DNA from: Triplophysa rosa
Taxonomy: Eukaryota > Chordata > Actinopteri > Cypriniformes > Nemacheilidae
Length of the DNA stretch: 64,000 nt
Assembly (NCBI RefSeq): GCF_024868665.1
Contig: NC_079891.1
Span: 32,671,092 to 32,735,091 of the forward strand
Reading direction: 5' to 3'
Position 1 is the stretch's first letter; each line of letters begins with the position of its first letter. The notes beneath the pieces are model-generated. The model was given only the letters and a program-made list of their open reading frames with translations. It ran no database searches and was not told where the DNA came from. A program made the translations under genes and the position numbers. This document shows, one piece after another, positions 13,067-24,800 of this stretch.

Positions 13067-13397
13067 AGCATTGTATAACTGAATGTTTTTTGTTTAATTA
13101 AAATTCTAAGTTTAAGATTATACGTCTTTATATGGGGGCCGCAAAGCGATGCACTTAACACAAGGGGGGCCTTACAACAAAAAAGTTTGAGAACCACTGA
13201 ACTAAGCAGTACCTCCCATTTAGGTACAACTTTATTAAGCACAAACTTGAGATTAAGACTTCATCTAAGGGTGTTGACTTGTAAATGAATTCTTAGTTTT
13301 GTCTGAATGCTTTACTTTTTCTATTCAGTTACAGCAAAGCACCAAAAATGTTAAGTTGACCAAAGGCCTTTTCATTTTTTATCTGTTTCTTTGTTTA
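13067..13397 (+). repeat. Local duplication, copy 1
   Basis: From CCAGCATTGTATAACTGAAT to TTTCTTTGTTT this stretch is repeated in the same orientation at 15408-15743 with few differences. Confidence 0.85.
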
Positions 13398-15018
13398 TTG
13401 TCCCTAACACCCCACAGCACTTGCAAATCTTTTTTAAGCTGATTCCAAAACGAAAGATGAAGGAAAAGAAAACTAGATGGTAACGTTTTTATGAAACATC
13501 TAGAATTAAACATTCAACATGGACCTGTAGGTCTTTTTAGATTGTAAACAAGTTCACGAAGACCGGATTTTTGATTGTGGTGTACAGTAACTGCTATTCC
13601 CTCATATGGTACGTTATATTTTTCTACATGCTAAGATATTTTGTAATAATATTGTTACCTACATTTGTAAGCTGTGCTTATACGACGTATATCTTGCTTT
13701 TTTGTGTGTCAAATGAACTGGTTTTCAAATTTGATGACATTTATTTTGCTTATTTTATGCGCCAACATCAGGTACATTCTGTTTGTATGTTTAAATATCT
13801 TACTGTTTACCTTTTGAGGTTTTTCACATTTCTCTGTGGACGTTATTGTTCTTCTTGTTTCAGAAACGATAAACTGTATGATGCAGGGGTCAATGAGAGA
13901 TGACCGTTATCTATGCATGTAACCCCATGTTCCTTTTTATTCCACGCGGGATGTTCGACAAAAAACGACTTTTCATGTTTTTGCACGCAGTCCAGAACAT
14001 TACCAACTGCAGTATATGATTTTTACAGGAGTATGAATAACATAAACCGTTTCTTCTCTGCCTTTGGCGTGAGCTTGGAAGTGAAGCCTAGCCTTAAAAC
14101 ATGGAGCATTATCAATAACAATCGTGTGTTTTTTTGGTCTGATTTGTCATTTTATGTTAATGTTTGGTTGTTACCGTATTTGAAATTAAAAAAAAAAACT
14201 GTAACTTGTAAACGTACAATTCATTGACGTCTTCTTTCAATGTTCTTTAGTGCTCAGACGGTCATGTGATCTCACCATGGCAACCACCACGACTGTCAAC
14301 TTTGTGCTTCAAACCGTGATGATGGTAGAGAATCGAAAGTTATGCATTGCACTTTTTACGAAAAGATCACATGAAAAATAGTGTAGCCTCAAAACCTATT
14401 CTCTCTCTTTCGCCTATATCCATCTACGGTAAATACTTTACAGTTTCCTCTGACTCCTGGCTGGCGTTGCAGGGGATCCCGGGGAGGTTTTCATAGCGCA
14501 AACTGCTGTTTCAGCGGCTGTCATATGCTCATGAAAGTCTGAAGGGCCCACGGGAGCTCCTCTACTGGCACAACAGCCTCTTTCACACAGAAACAGTTGG
14601 AAGTCTGTGCGAGGGGCCCTGCAGTTAAAGCATCATGCACGACGTATTTGCTCTCGCTCTCTTTTTTTCCTCTTTTCAGGGAGAGATGAGGACTTGAAGA
14701 AAGCTGCCAAGGTTTCATGGGCAGCAGGCAATGAAGATCATGTGATCGCTAATTGAAACCAGAGAAGCCGGGCGCTATACTCGCACGTTTAAGTATCCAC
14801 GCACACATGTATGTTTTCAATGCAGTCGTGCAACGTCTGACATTGAGCCTCACGTGGCAATAACTGTGAGTCTGCATGTGTTTTACAAACAAAACCTTCC
14901 GTGGAATATAAAGGCTCTGATAGGTTACATTAATCTGCTGCTGGCTCCAGATCATATTGAATATATATAAGTTACGCACACACATATATATATCTATAAA
15001 TACTGTATATATTCATAT

Positions 15019-15370
15019 TAGGGCTGTCAAACGATTAATCGCGATTAATCGCATCCAGAATAAAAGTTTGTGTTTATATAATATATTTCTGTGTAGTGTG
15101 GATATTAATTTTGTATTTATAAACACATACACATACATGTATAAATATTTAGGATTTTTTTAATCAAATTATGTATTTATTTATATTTACCAATAATTTA
15201 AATTAATTATAAATGTTTGTTCATTTTTATATTTTTCTTTTTCTATATGCATGTATTTGAATGTGCTTATAAATACAAAATTATTATGAACAGTACACAG
15301 ACAAATATTATGTAAACACAAACTTTTATTTTGGATGCAATTAATCGTGATTAATCGTTTGACAGCCCTA
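15019..15370. mobile_element. hAT-type MITE, copy 2, with perfect 8-bp target duplication
   Basis: Ends TAGGGCTGTCAAACGATTAA and TTAATCGTTTGACAGCCCTA; flanks ATTCATAT at 15011-15018 and 15371-15378 are identical. The interior matches 2218-2690 without the SINE. Confidence 0.9.
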
Positions 15371-15371
15371 A

Positions 15372-15405
<34 letters not shown>
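15371..15405. repeat. (AT)n microsatellite
   Basis: AT-dinucleotide tract between the hAT MITE and duplication copy 2. Confidence 0.85.
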
Positions 15406-15407
<2 letters not shown>

Positions 15408-15408
<1 letters not shown>

Positions 15409-15743
15409 AGCATTGTAATACTGAATATATTTTTGGTTTAATAAAAATTCTAAGTTTAAGATTATAAATCTTTATTTGGGGGGCCACAAAGCAATGCACC
15501 CCACACAAAGGGGGGCCTTACAACAAAAAGGTTTTGAGAACCACTGAACTAAGCAGTACCTCCCATTTAGGTACAACTTTATTGAGCACAAACTTGAGAT
15601 TAAGACTTCAGCTAAGGGTGTTGACTTGTAAATGAGTTCTTAGTTTTGTCTGAATGCTTTACTTTTTCTATGCAGTTACAGCAAAGCACCAAAAATGTTA
15701 AGATGACCAAAGGCCTTTTCATTTTTTATCCGTCTCTTTGTTT
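15408..15743 (+). repeat. Local duplication, copy 2
   Basis: Direct copy of 13067-13397, starting right after the (AT)n run that follows the hAT MITE. Shared landmarks include AAGCAGTACCTCCCATTTAG and AAAGCACCAAAAATGTTAAG. Confidence 0.85.
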
Positions 15744-17009
15744 GTATGTGAACAAAACTGTTCTCAAATTTCTGGGCACATTGACATGTTTTTGAAAGGT
15801 TTCAATGTCACTATAAAAGATTCTTACATTTTCCACACTGTTCTTAAAACATTCCACTGACATCTTTTCTGCAGATATCGAATCCAGTCGAGGTTACCGA
15901 CATCTCACAGCACTCCAGCGCTCTCCAACTCATTCAACCGTGTTCCTTCAAGAAGGTTTATTTCTAAAGGTATGACTGCATTCACAAAGCAAGGACTTCA
16001 GAAGCAAACATAAGGCCTTCTCATAATAAATCTTAAGATATGGCTTATGGCAGTCATCTGCGAGGGAAGAGAAAATACATTTTGGAGGAGATTATATAAC
16101 AAATTGTACGCCAGTCTAAACATATCTCTCAAAGGCTTGGATGTTACTCAGGTGGCAGGTCCTCCTAAACAACAGGACCGTCCTGTGCGCAGCCACTGAA
16201 CGTCAGCCAGTTGACACACAACTACAAGGCTTTGCAGAACAAGCCTGCGGTCGTTATGGCAACAGGAACAGATTGCACGCACATCTGGTAGTGATTTAAG
16301 CCCATGTGAAAGAAAAAAAAAACGAGAAAGAAATTTATGAGTTAAGGCAAAAAAGACAAACATTTTCTGCAATGCAAAGCACAAAAGAGCCAAGGGTCGA
16401 GTTACGCTCGAAAGGAGTTGAAAAATGTGTTTTGTTTGTTTGTTTTTTGTCCAAACAGAGTGGAAGCGATGTTTTATTGTCATATAAGTTATGAGAATTT
16501 AATAAAGCTGTGGAAGTCATTGCCGGTATAAGCAGGTTTCCATTGGAAAAAGGCTTTAAGTGGGCGTCATGCTGCAAAAATGAAACGCTGGCGTACAGTA
16601 ACTTGTACCTATATTTCTCTAGATTCCTTTTTAACAAAAGAAAACTTTTTTAAAATATTGTAGCACTGTACAGTATGATAGTCATATAACATATTATTTA
16701 TCATACTTTCAGTCAGGGGTTTTCAATCTTTATATCCATCTGTAATGTTTGTGTGTAAAAAATCATTGAAACTTGTTTACATCAATAGCAAGTGTTACAT
16801 TATAAAGACAACATATTGCTTTCGAACCCAAATAGCTGGCAACACTGGTTTAAATGTATATACGTAACCCTCAAGAGACATTTTCAATTCAAATGTATTT
16901 ATACTGTAGCATCGTTCACAATGTTCACTCGCACATAAAATGTATGAAAAAAGGTACGAAACTAGAATAATGCAAACATAAACTATTCTGAAACTATGTG
17001 TAGCTTATA

Positions 17010-17120
17010 GCAAAGCTGATAAACACGTAGAAAAGAAACAATAAAGTGGACTTCAGTAGAGTTCAGAATTTCAAAAAATTTTCCTTGGCCTTTTTTTGGG
17101 TACGTGTTTATCAGCTTTAG
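17010..17120. repeat. Short inverted repeat (potential hairpin)
   Basis: AAAGCTGATAAACACGTA near 17013 is mirrored by TACGTGTTTATCAGCTTT near 17100, giving an 18-bp stem with about a 70-nt loop. Could be a tiny MITE; function unknown. Confidence 0.6.
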
Positions 17121-17699
17121 CCACACACGCATAAATGTCATTGAATTAGATAACAAAACATTACAAACCGGTGGCATTTAATTCAAATATGACACACTTA
17201 GGCCTACAAAAATAAGTTTGCTAGACTTTAAATGGTGAAAAGTCGATTGAACGACGATAAAACGATGCGTTTTCTAGGTGATGAAGTGTCCAAACAAGTT
17301 TCAGAATAACTGTATTTCTCATACGTGTCTGAAACGGTGTCTGTGCCGTGCGTGTAGCATTCTCAGAGGTCAGTGATTCACAGCATACGTGTCTGTGCGT
17401 CTGCCATGTGTGGGTTATTACTGGAAGGACGCTTGGCGCGTGTCGCTGCTTCTAACCGCTGGATGCTGAGCTCAGCGCTTCACAGGAGTGCTGAGATCAT
17501 GTGTGTGCATAAAATATTATTACAGGCTAAATCTACCGTACTCACACTGTGATATGAGCCTGACCCATCTGAGGTGATAACACGCTACTCATTCATACAG
17601 TTAATATGATTTAGGGCTAAAATAAACTATTATTTATATATATAGGAGGTACCAGTATACTCATTGTTCACCGGTTTGCAAGTTGGAGAGAACTAGAAT

Positions 17700-17860
17700 T
17701 GATGTATGGTTAGCGCCCTGACATGGAGTGCAACTGCATCTCTGGCAACCTGTGTTCGAATCTCGATTCGAGGTCCTTTGCCGATTCCGCTCCCTACTCT
17801 CCATCTCACACTTTCCTGTTAGTCTCTACCATTATGTATGAAAGCATGGGAAAGGCAACA
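17700..17860 (+). mobile_element. tRNA-derived SINE-like fragment
   Basis: GGTTAGCGCCCTGACATGG resembles a box-A region and GTGTTCGAATCTCGATTC a box-B region about 40 bp later. There is no L2-type tail. Family not identified. Confidence 0.45.
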
Positions 17861-18112
17861 AAACGTTACCTTTTCTGTCACTTGGGTGGTACACATAAAA
17901 TATTGTACCTTTTTTGGGTATATTATTGTACCCAGGGGCGCAACTGCACATTTTCTGAGGGGTATGCGAGATCAGTATTGGCGCCCCCCATCGGCCACCC
18001 CAATATAGAAAACACACAACAAATAAAAAATCTGCAGACAAGTTGTATATTACCTTTGGAGTCATTCTATTTTACATCATGTGAAGGTGACAATCAGATT
18101 TGCATCTATAAC

Positions 18113-18687
18113 TAGGGTTGGGAATCGAAAATCAATTCCAATTTGGAATCGGAATCGAAAGGCTAGGAATCGGATCGGAATCGAAAGGAATAGGAATCGG
18201 ATACTTGAGATTAAAATTTGAATTCCTCTTATCAATTCCTGTGTGCATATTTTCAGAAAAGTACATGCGTTGCATGATCTGCTGATATCTCAATAAAAGC
18301 CCTTATGAGAATTATCAATATTTTTTACTATAGTAAGCATAGTTTAGCTATAGAATTTGCATCAAAGCACAGGAATCACAAATTAACCATAGTTGCATTA
18401 TAGTAACTGCAGTTTAACCATTATGTAGTTCAACTATGATATTACAAATTGTAATAAAGCAGAAAAGGTGTGTTTCTTTTTGTAAATATACACAAAACGG
18501 TGCTCATAAATATTTAAATATATTTTGCAAACAAGTCAAAAAGCAGGCTAAATGACCATACAGGTTGATATCTAAATGTTTTACTTCAACTGTGGAATCG
18601 AAACTGGGAATCGATAAGAATCGAAATCGATAAGCAGAATCGGAATTGGAATCGGAATCGATAAAATTGAAACGATTCCCAACCCTA
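18113..18687. mobile_element. hAT-type MITE nested in the 3.0-kb element
   Basis: Ends TAGGGTTGGGAATCGAAAAT and GAAACGATTCCCAACCCTA; TCTATAAC target duplication at 18105-18112 and 18688-18695. The interior is rich in GGAATCG repeats. Confidence 0.9.
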
Positions 18688-18852
18688 TCTATAACAGAAG
18701 CATAAAGGTTTCCTTTTACAGAAACACTTTTCCAACTGCTTCACAATGTAACAGATACACAATTCTGAAAAGATAAATAACAATCTGAAAAATAATGAAA
18801 CAAAGGAGCAAAAAGTAGTAAAAGTACACAAAGCTTGACATACACAATAAAT

Positions 18853-18925
18853 TAGGGCAGAAACTAACGATTATTCTAATAACCGTATAATTGGACGATT
18901 GTTTTTTGATTAATCGGATAACAGG
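18853..18925. mobile_element. hAT-like MITE terminal fragment
   Basis: TAGGGCAGAAACTAACGATT resembles the common fish hAT-type terminus; no matching right end was found nearby. Confidence 0.35.
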
Positions 18926-18970
18926 CTAAACAGTTTTTAAATTGATCTTTTGCTTATAATAACCAAATAA

Positions 18971-19250
18971 GGGGCTGTGTCCACCGAGCATTTACGCGGC
19001 TGAAAACGGCAGGAGCTCGGCTGAAAACGCCCGCTGCAGGTGCAGCGTTCTGCCCAAAGTTGAGCATTTTTCAACTCAGGGCGATCGGTCGAACGCCGGC
19101 GCTGAGCGTGAAAAAAACGCATCGCACCAGCGCAGAGCGCGGAAAAAAACCGTCAGCTGATGGCTTTTTTTTTTAAAGCGCGGCGTTTCCATAGGAAACA
19201 ATTGAAAAAACGCCGGCCGCAGGCGTAAACGCCTCGGTGGACACAGCCTC
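18971..19250. mobile_element. PIF/Harbinger-like MITE, GC-rich
   Basis: Ends GGGGCTGTGTCCACCGAG and CTCGGTGGACACAGCCTC, flanked by TAA on both sides (18968-18970 and 19251-19253), the 3-bp target duplication typical of Harbinger. Confidence 0.75.
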
Positions 19251-19807
19251 TAAGACTTCAAATAAGGCTATTTATTGTATTCTTTGAAAAGTGAGTTTCA
19301 CTTATGTAGTCTAGAATTTTGACATTTAAAACCTTTAACAAAAAAACTTGTCAAGTTTTAAATAATAAAACTTCTTTAAATATCCCAAATATAAGTAACA
19401 ATCGAGTTGTAGCCCAGAGATGTGCTGATGAGGAAATAAACTTATTTTGATCTTTAAAGTTATATATAGATTATTCCCTTTCCTTCAACAAAAAGTATTA
19501 TTAACATTATTTATTATTATCAGAATAAGACGAATAAGACGTATCACATGATATACTCGCGTTGTATTTTTTTGTTCTTTTCCCACTTAGGCCTACTTTA
19601 AAACGAATGCTTAGTTTGTGGTTCATTAATATTTAATAAAAACACAACAATAAAATTTGCCTATGTTAAACATACCTTTACTGTGAATTTATAATTCAAA
19701 TATTATTGAAAAAACGAAATAAGATGGATAACAGATATTATAAGGCAAATAAATAAAAAATCTTTGGATTTTCCCCTTGCTTTAAGCATTTTTAGTTAGT
19801 GGTTCAC

Positions 19808-20138
19808 TGTAGCGAGGAAGGCGGGGCGAGAGCCGTGGGGCGAGTAAGGCGGGGCCGGCGGCGTAAGTGGCAACGAGTGTCAGCTGTGCGACCGCCGGTC
19901 CCCGCATGCCTCACGGGGGAGCTCGGGAGCATAAGAGGACGAGCGACCGGACCATCGAGAGAGAGGACCCGGGCCCGGAAACTGTTAAGTTTGTTTATGT
20001 TTGTGTGGCCGGCAGTCGACCGTGAGGTGGCTGCCGGCCTTTTATTCTTGGATTATTGTTTGTTTATTTTTGAATTAAAGTTTGTTAATGTTCGCCGGTT
20101 CGCGCTTCCTTCCTTCCCTTCTATTGAACTGTATTACA
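19808..20138. mobile_element. Solo LTR, 331 bp, Ty3/Gypsy type
   Basis: Begins TGTAGCGAGGAAGGC and ends CTGTATTACA (TG..CA), flanked by TTCAC on both sides (19803-19807 and 20139-20143). Contains a TATA-like CATAAGAGG and an ATTAAAG poly(A)-like site near its 3' end. No internal region remains. Confidence 0.85.
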
Positions 20139-20980
20139 TTCACATTTTATGAAAACATCATTAAAGTAAAACAAAGACAAACTCACTTATATTGAATGCT
20201 CAAATTATTTTTTATTAACAAACGTTCTTTTGCGCTCTTGTCTCTGTCATCCTGTCAATCATTGCGCTGTTTCAGTGTCCACACGCAATATCTTCGGTGC
20301 TCTGTGCTGCGCGCTGTTTGCAGAAGACGCAACTTCTCGCGTTATGTGAAGGACATGGACCTGATGTTCAAACTTCACAGCTCGCGTCGTCATATGGGGA
20401 AAACGCGTCCGACGATTAATGAAGAACCCGATAATGCGTGATGGTGGGAGACTTAACAGCTTTAACAACCGTCTCAGACTCTCCCGAATGTAATTATAAA
20501 GCTCCTTCACAAACATAGATTTATTTTATAAGCGCCAAAGATGTAGGCCTAGAGGTGACCTGATATTGTATTATAATATGAACTACCTCTCAGGCAACGT
20601 TAAATAACTTGTTTTTTACTTGTCAATTTACTTTTCATGTTCTGTTCTGTGCTTTGGGAAGTTTCTTTGCTCGATCCATTTGGTCATTTGACTGTGAAAG
20701 AGTGATTGGTTGACATAATAACTTGATTAAATAAATTATATATTTATTGAACTCGTTTAAAATGCTAGACAAAAGTGAAACTAAAACGTTTTAGATAATG
20801 ACTTTTTCGTTATATTTTTTATAACGTTTTATTTAAAAAAATGTTAAATAATATTTTGGCACAATGGCGCCCCCACTTGTGCGGCGCCCCTATGCACCGC
20901 ATATACTGCATACCCCATTTTTGCGCCCCTGATTGTACCCGACCTGTTGTGTACCAGTTAAATAATAGGGGTACAAAACA

Positions 20981-21303
20981 TTAAAGGGATAGTTCACCCA
21001 AAAATGAAAATTCTGTCATCGTTTACTCACCCTCATGTTGTTCCAGATCTGTGTAAATGTCTTGGTTCTGCTGAACACAAAGGAAGATATTTGGAAGAAT
21101 GTCAGTAACCAAACAGACCCCATCCACCATTGACTCCCATAGTATTTATTTCACCTACTAGTCAATGGGGGATGAGATCTGTTTGGTTACCCACATTCTT
21201 CCAAATATCTTCCTTTGTGTTCAGCAGAACAAAGAAATGTTTAAACGTTTGGAACAATCTGAGGGTGAGTAAATGTTAATTTTGGGGTGAACTATCCCTT
21301 TAA
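20981..21303. mobile_element. TTAA-flanked MITE, intact copy
   Basis: TTAA duplicated at 20981-20984 and 21300-21303; ends AGGGATAGTTCACCC and GGGTGAACTATCCCT. The long inverted repeat continues through AACACAAAGGAAGATATTTG. A very common teleost family; TTAA targets point to piggyBac- or Kolobok-type mobilisation. Confidence 0.88.
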
Positions 21304-21654
21304 ACTGTACATTTAAAGGTACCCAAGTCCAATAAGTCCAACAACATTATATTGTTTTGGAAACCAGTACAAACAATAACCATAGGGTACTGCCCCAGTG
21401 ACAAAAGAGTACAGTTTTAAACCCTTTTTCCATATTCAGGTAACAGAATATAATGTACGCAGGCCCATTCACTCACAATTTGTCCCGGGTCCAATTGATT
21501 CAGATGACATCCCTGCCAGTTTTGTCGATTTCATTGTTGTGTTGTTGTGATCGTCCAAACTGCACTCCCTTAATCTATTCAATAAACAGTTAAAGACTGC
21601 TAAAGATGCGCATTGGCACCACAGCTTCACTCATGTCTTAAACACAAACACAGT

Positions 21655-21815
21655 TTCTACATTTACATGCATTTGGCTGACGCTTTTATCCAAAATGAGT
21701 TCCAGTGTATTCAGTACTTTTTTCATCATGATTTGTGTTCCCTGGGAATCGAACCCGCAACCTTCTCACTGCTCGCACAATGCCCCACTAAATGAGCTAG
21801 AGGAATAGTTGCCCA
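21655..21815 (-). mobile_element. tRNA-derived SINE with L2-type tail
   Basis: On the minus strand: box-A-like TAGCTCATTTAGTGGGGCA, box B GGTTCGATTCCCAG, then the tail TTTTGGATAAAAGCGTCAGC and CAAATGCATGTAAATGTA. Confidence 0.75.
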
Positions 21816-22218
21816 CCAAACCTATACTGTATTTTTTAAACAAATCTCTAACCCGCAAGTATCAGCTATATTAAAAGTCCTATCTGCCTTTCAATTTGAA
21901 GTATTGAAGACAAGATACAGAACAATCTCTTTTAATACACAAAATCTCCAGCGATGTTGACAATCAAAGATTTGTGCTCAATTTGCAATAGTGTACTGCA
22001 GAATTGTCTGACCCATTTTCATCCTCACTTATAAGCAAAGCCGTTCTGAATAGATGAAGAGATGCACGGTCAGCAAACGGCTGTCCACACTCCTCTCTTT
22101 TTCCTCTTTTATCAGCATATTTCTGCCTGATCTTTCTGTTTATTCAAGAGGATCTGCATCTAACGGAAAATTTCCCATCTCCCCATTTCTCCCTCCACAC
22201 ATCCCTCCCCCTTAGCCC

Positions 22219-22219
22219 T

Positions 22220-22256
<37 letters not shown>
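22219..22256. repeat. (CT)n microsatellite
   Basis: TCTCTCTC run followed by a GAGAGGAGGAAG purine block. Confidence 0.85.
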
Positions 22257-22260
<4 letters not shown>

Positions 22261-24139
22261 GAGAGGAGGAAGTAGTATGGTTTATTCATGGCTCAGGTTT
22301 CAGATTCTCAGAGCAGAGATTTTTTTCGGATTTCAGGCAGAGACAGAGAGGGAGAGCTTCTGTAACCATCACACCAATGAAAAGTGTTGAAGATTGAGGA
22401 AAACAGCTCACAGCTCTCATTTTTCTTAGACCATTAAATAGAAAGATAAACCTTCACATGTTTTCATTTATTTTGGATCACGTACGTGGATGTGCCGGTA
22501 CTTGTTGCAAAAAAACCATGCATATATTATCAGTTTAATGGTCTAATGTCTGTTGAAACTTGGCAGTATTATGACAAGCAACTGTCAAAAATCTAAATTA
22601 TCCAATTAGCCAGAGTTATTTTAGTGTTTCCTTTATTCAGTTTTATTTTTGTTAATTATGTTTTATTTTTTTGTTCATTTTATTTATTTCATTGTAATTT
22701 TAGTTAAATTTTGTTACTTTTTATTTTTGTCGTGTTATTTCGTTTCGTTTCGTATTTCATTTCATTCCTTTTGTTTTGTTTTGTTTTACTTTTGTTTTCT
22801 TTTACTTTTGTTTTCTTTTACTTTTCTTTTACTTTACTTTTGTTTTGTTTTTCAGTTAATCATTTTAGAGCCTCAAACTTATTTCAGTTTATTCTGAAAT
22901 AAGTTTTCAATATTCTTTCCTAGTTTTTCACAAACAATATTTAGGCTTTTGATTTCAATTTACAGAATTGTTTTATTTAACAAGCCTTTTGCCTGGAAAA
23001 TTCTGCTATTTAAATCAAATTAGAAATCAACTTTACTGGTAAATTCATATTAAACATAGCCTAATCTACAAAAAAAGAAAACCAATGGAAATCTGGCAGA
23101 CTTCAAGATTCCAGTTTCTTTTTTGTAAATAAAGAAATCCTTCTCCCAGTGTCAAAGCTCTGAATCTCCCATGTACTGCCAGTATCTAGAGAGACCCAGT
23201 CTGAATTCATTAAAAGGCCCTTTAAAGCTGTGTCTACATCCTGTTGCTTTATCTTTCACACTACCTCTCTCTCTCCTCTCCTTTTACTGTCTGTCTCTCG
23301 CTCTTTCTTTCTTTCTCTCTCTCTCTGAGCCCCAGTCATTTCAGAGAGCATGTGGTTTTCATTAGGAGACTTGGATTACAGCACAAGGGTCGATCAGCAA
23401 TGGTGGAGATCCACATTTGTCTCCTTTTCTGCTTTTCCTCCATTATCTCATATGCGATCAGCTTTGGCCTTTCACTTTGCGTGTGTGTGAATGATCGACC
23501 TCAATCCAGCCTAATGATGTCACCACCGCTCAAACCTAAATATATAACCCTGACCTGAAATTCCCATAATTCTCTTTTAATTAGACGTGAACATAAAGCA
23601 ACCTAAAATCATGGGTTTACCAATTCCGTACAGCCAAAAATAAACAATCACCATTAAGTTTGGTGATGAAACTTGAACTCAAAACTTGTGTTTGTGAGCG
23701 AGTGTGTGTCTATGCCCTGAGGATCCAGACGTCCGGGATCAAACGGTGCTTGTTTTGGAAACAGGGGGAAGAACTACCTAAATGCTGAGTGTGGAGAAAC
23801 ACAACAGGGAGAGGAGGAAAGCCGAGGGAGAGGAAAAAAAGACAAACGAGAGCCCGAGGTTCTGGTGGAGGAAATGGCTTCTGCTCATTATGTGTGCTGC
23901 TGGAGAACGGCATGCTGGGAAGGGATGGCGGTAATGCGTGTGTGTGCAGTTTAAACCGGAGATGGTACGTGTTTGTTTACGTGTGCACATAGGGTTGGTG
24001 GCACTCTCACATGGAAGGAAAAGAGCGGAAGAGCTTGTAAACATGTTTTTGATGTTTAGTTAAAGGCGGGACTTGTCTTTAAACACAGGATTCATGTGCT
24101 CAACGTTTAAATTCAGAACTATTGAGGGCAAATGGACTT

Positions 24140-24800
24140 TTGTATAAAAACCTTACAAAAAAGAAGTTTATTCAAGTGTACTTCTTTTAAACTAACATAT
24201 AAAGTATACTTTCAGTCTACACCGTCAAAGATTTTTGCTGCCTTAAGTACAATTTACTAGTCATTTCAACTTACTATTTTACTTTTTTTTTACTTTAACT
24301 TATCAAAATAAAACCATTATTTTTATAAGTTACATCGTTAAAATAGTACGTTGAAATGACTTTTGAGTAAACACAATTGTGTACTTTTTATGTACTTCTC
24401 AGAAATAAAGTATACTTTAAATTATACTTAAGTAAACTAACTGACAGAAAAGTCTAAGTACATTTATAAAGTATTATAACGTAATATCTAGAAACATAGC
24501 AGTGTACTTAAAGTGCAAAATAATATAAAGTATGATGTTACAGTAAGTTCACTTAAAGAAAACTTACTTGCAGTTTAAAAACTAAGTTGTAGTTTAAAGT
24601 GTACTTTCATGAACTAAAATGTGCAATTGAACTATACTGAACTAGTAAAGTATTACCTGTTCACTACATAAGTTCACTAGTATAGTTGCAGTACAAACAA
24701 AAAATGTAGTTGAAGTTTACTACCTTTACACTTTAAGCATACTTTAAAAAACGGAAAATGTAGCCCCTGCGATTATAAAAACAGTACACTTGCAAGTATA
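24140..24800. repeat. Interspersed repeat rich in AAGTGTACTT palindromes
   Basis: Many copies of AGTATACTT, AAGTGTACTT and AAGTTCACT in both orientations. Looks like one or two Tc1/mariner-type MITEs without coding sequence; an inner CCGTCAAAG..CAACTTAC piece mirrors GTTGAAATGAC. Confidence 0.45.

Larger units (their letters stand above)
11202..14228 (+). other. scarf2: Probable scarf2 3' UTR and downstream region
   Basis: No coding gene is visible after the stop codon. AATAAA at 11599-11604 could end a short transcript; ATTAAA-like sites near 13505 and 14186 (the latter running into an A-rich tract) could end a longer one. The ORFs at 13571-13903 and 13913-14227 have no recognisable domain. 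Part of this region (about 13067-13397) is duplicated at 15408-15743. Transcript extent is inference. Confidence 0.4.
17933..20931. mobile_element. 3.0-kb hAT-like element with perfect 8-bp target duplication
   Basis: Begins CAGGGGCGCAACTGCAC and ends TTTTTGCGCCCCTG; ATTGTACC flanks it at 17925-17932 and 20932-20939. Subterminal GGGGTATGC and GCATACCCC also mirror each other. No transposase frame is visible, so it is non-autonomous. It carries three separable insertions at 18113, 18971 and 19808. Confidence 0.85.
17860..21420. mobile_element. Old MITE (GTACC-rich) split by two later insertions
   Basis: Left end CCTTTTCTGTCACTTGGGTG and right end (reverse complement) CTCTTTTGTCACTGGGGCAG are similar inverted repeats. 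The remaining body (GTACCTTTTTTGGG, ATAGGGGTACAAAACA, AAAGGTACCC) is interrupted at 17933-20931 and 20981-21303. Confidence 0.6.

Noticed and set aside
13571..14227. Two ORFs of 110 and 104 codons
   Set aside because: In the probable scarf2 3' UTR, no homology or splice signals.
17723..18115. 130-codon ORF
   Set aside because: Runs through a SINE fragment, a MITE arm and the end of the hAT-like element; a chance frame over repeats.
19799..20152. 117-codon Arg-rich ORF
   Set aside because: Lies in the GC-rich solo LTR 19808-20138.
22649..22902. Phe-rich ORFs
   Set aside because: Translations of a T-rich low-complexity tract.
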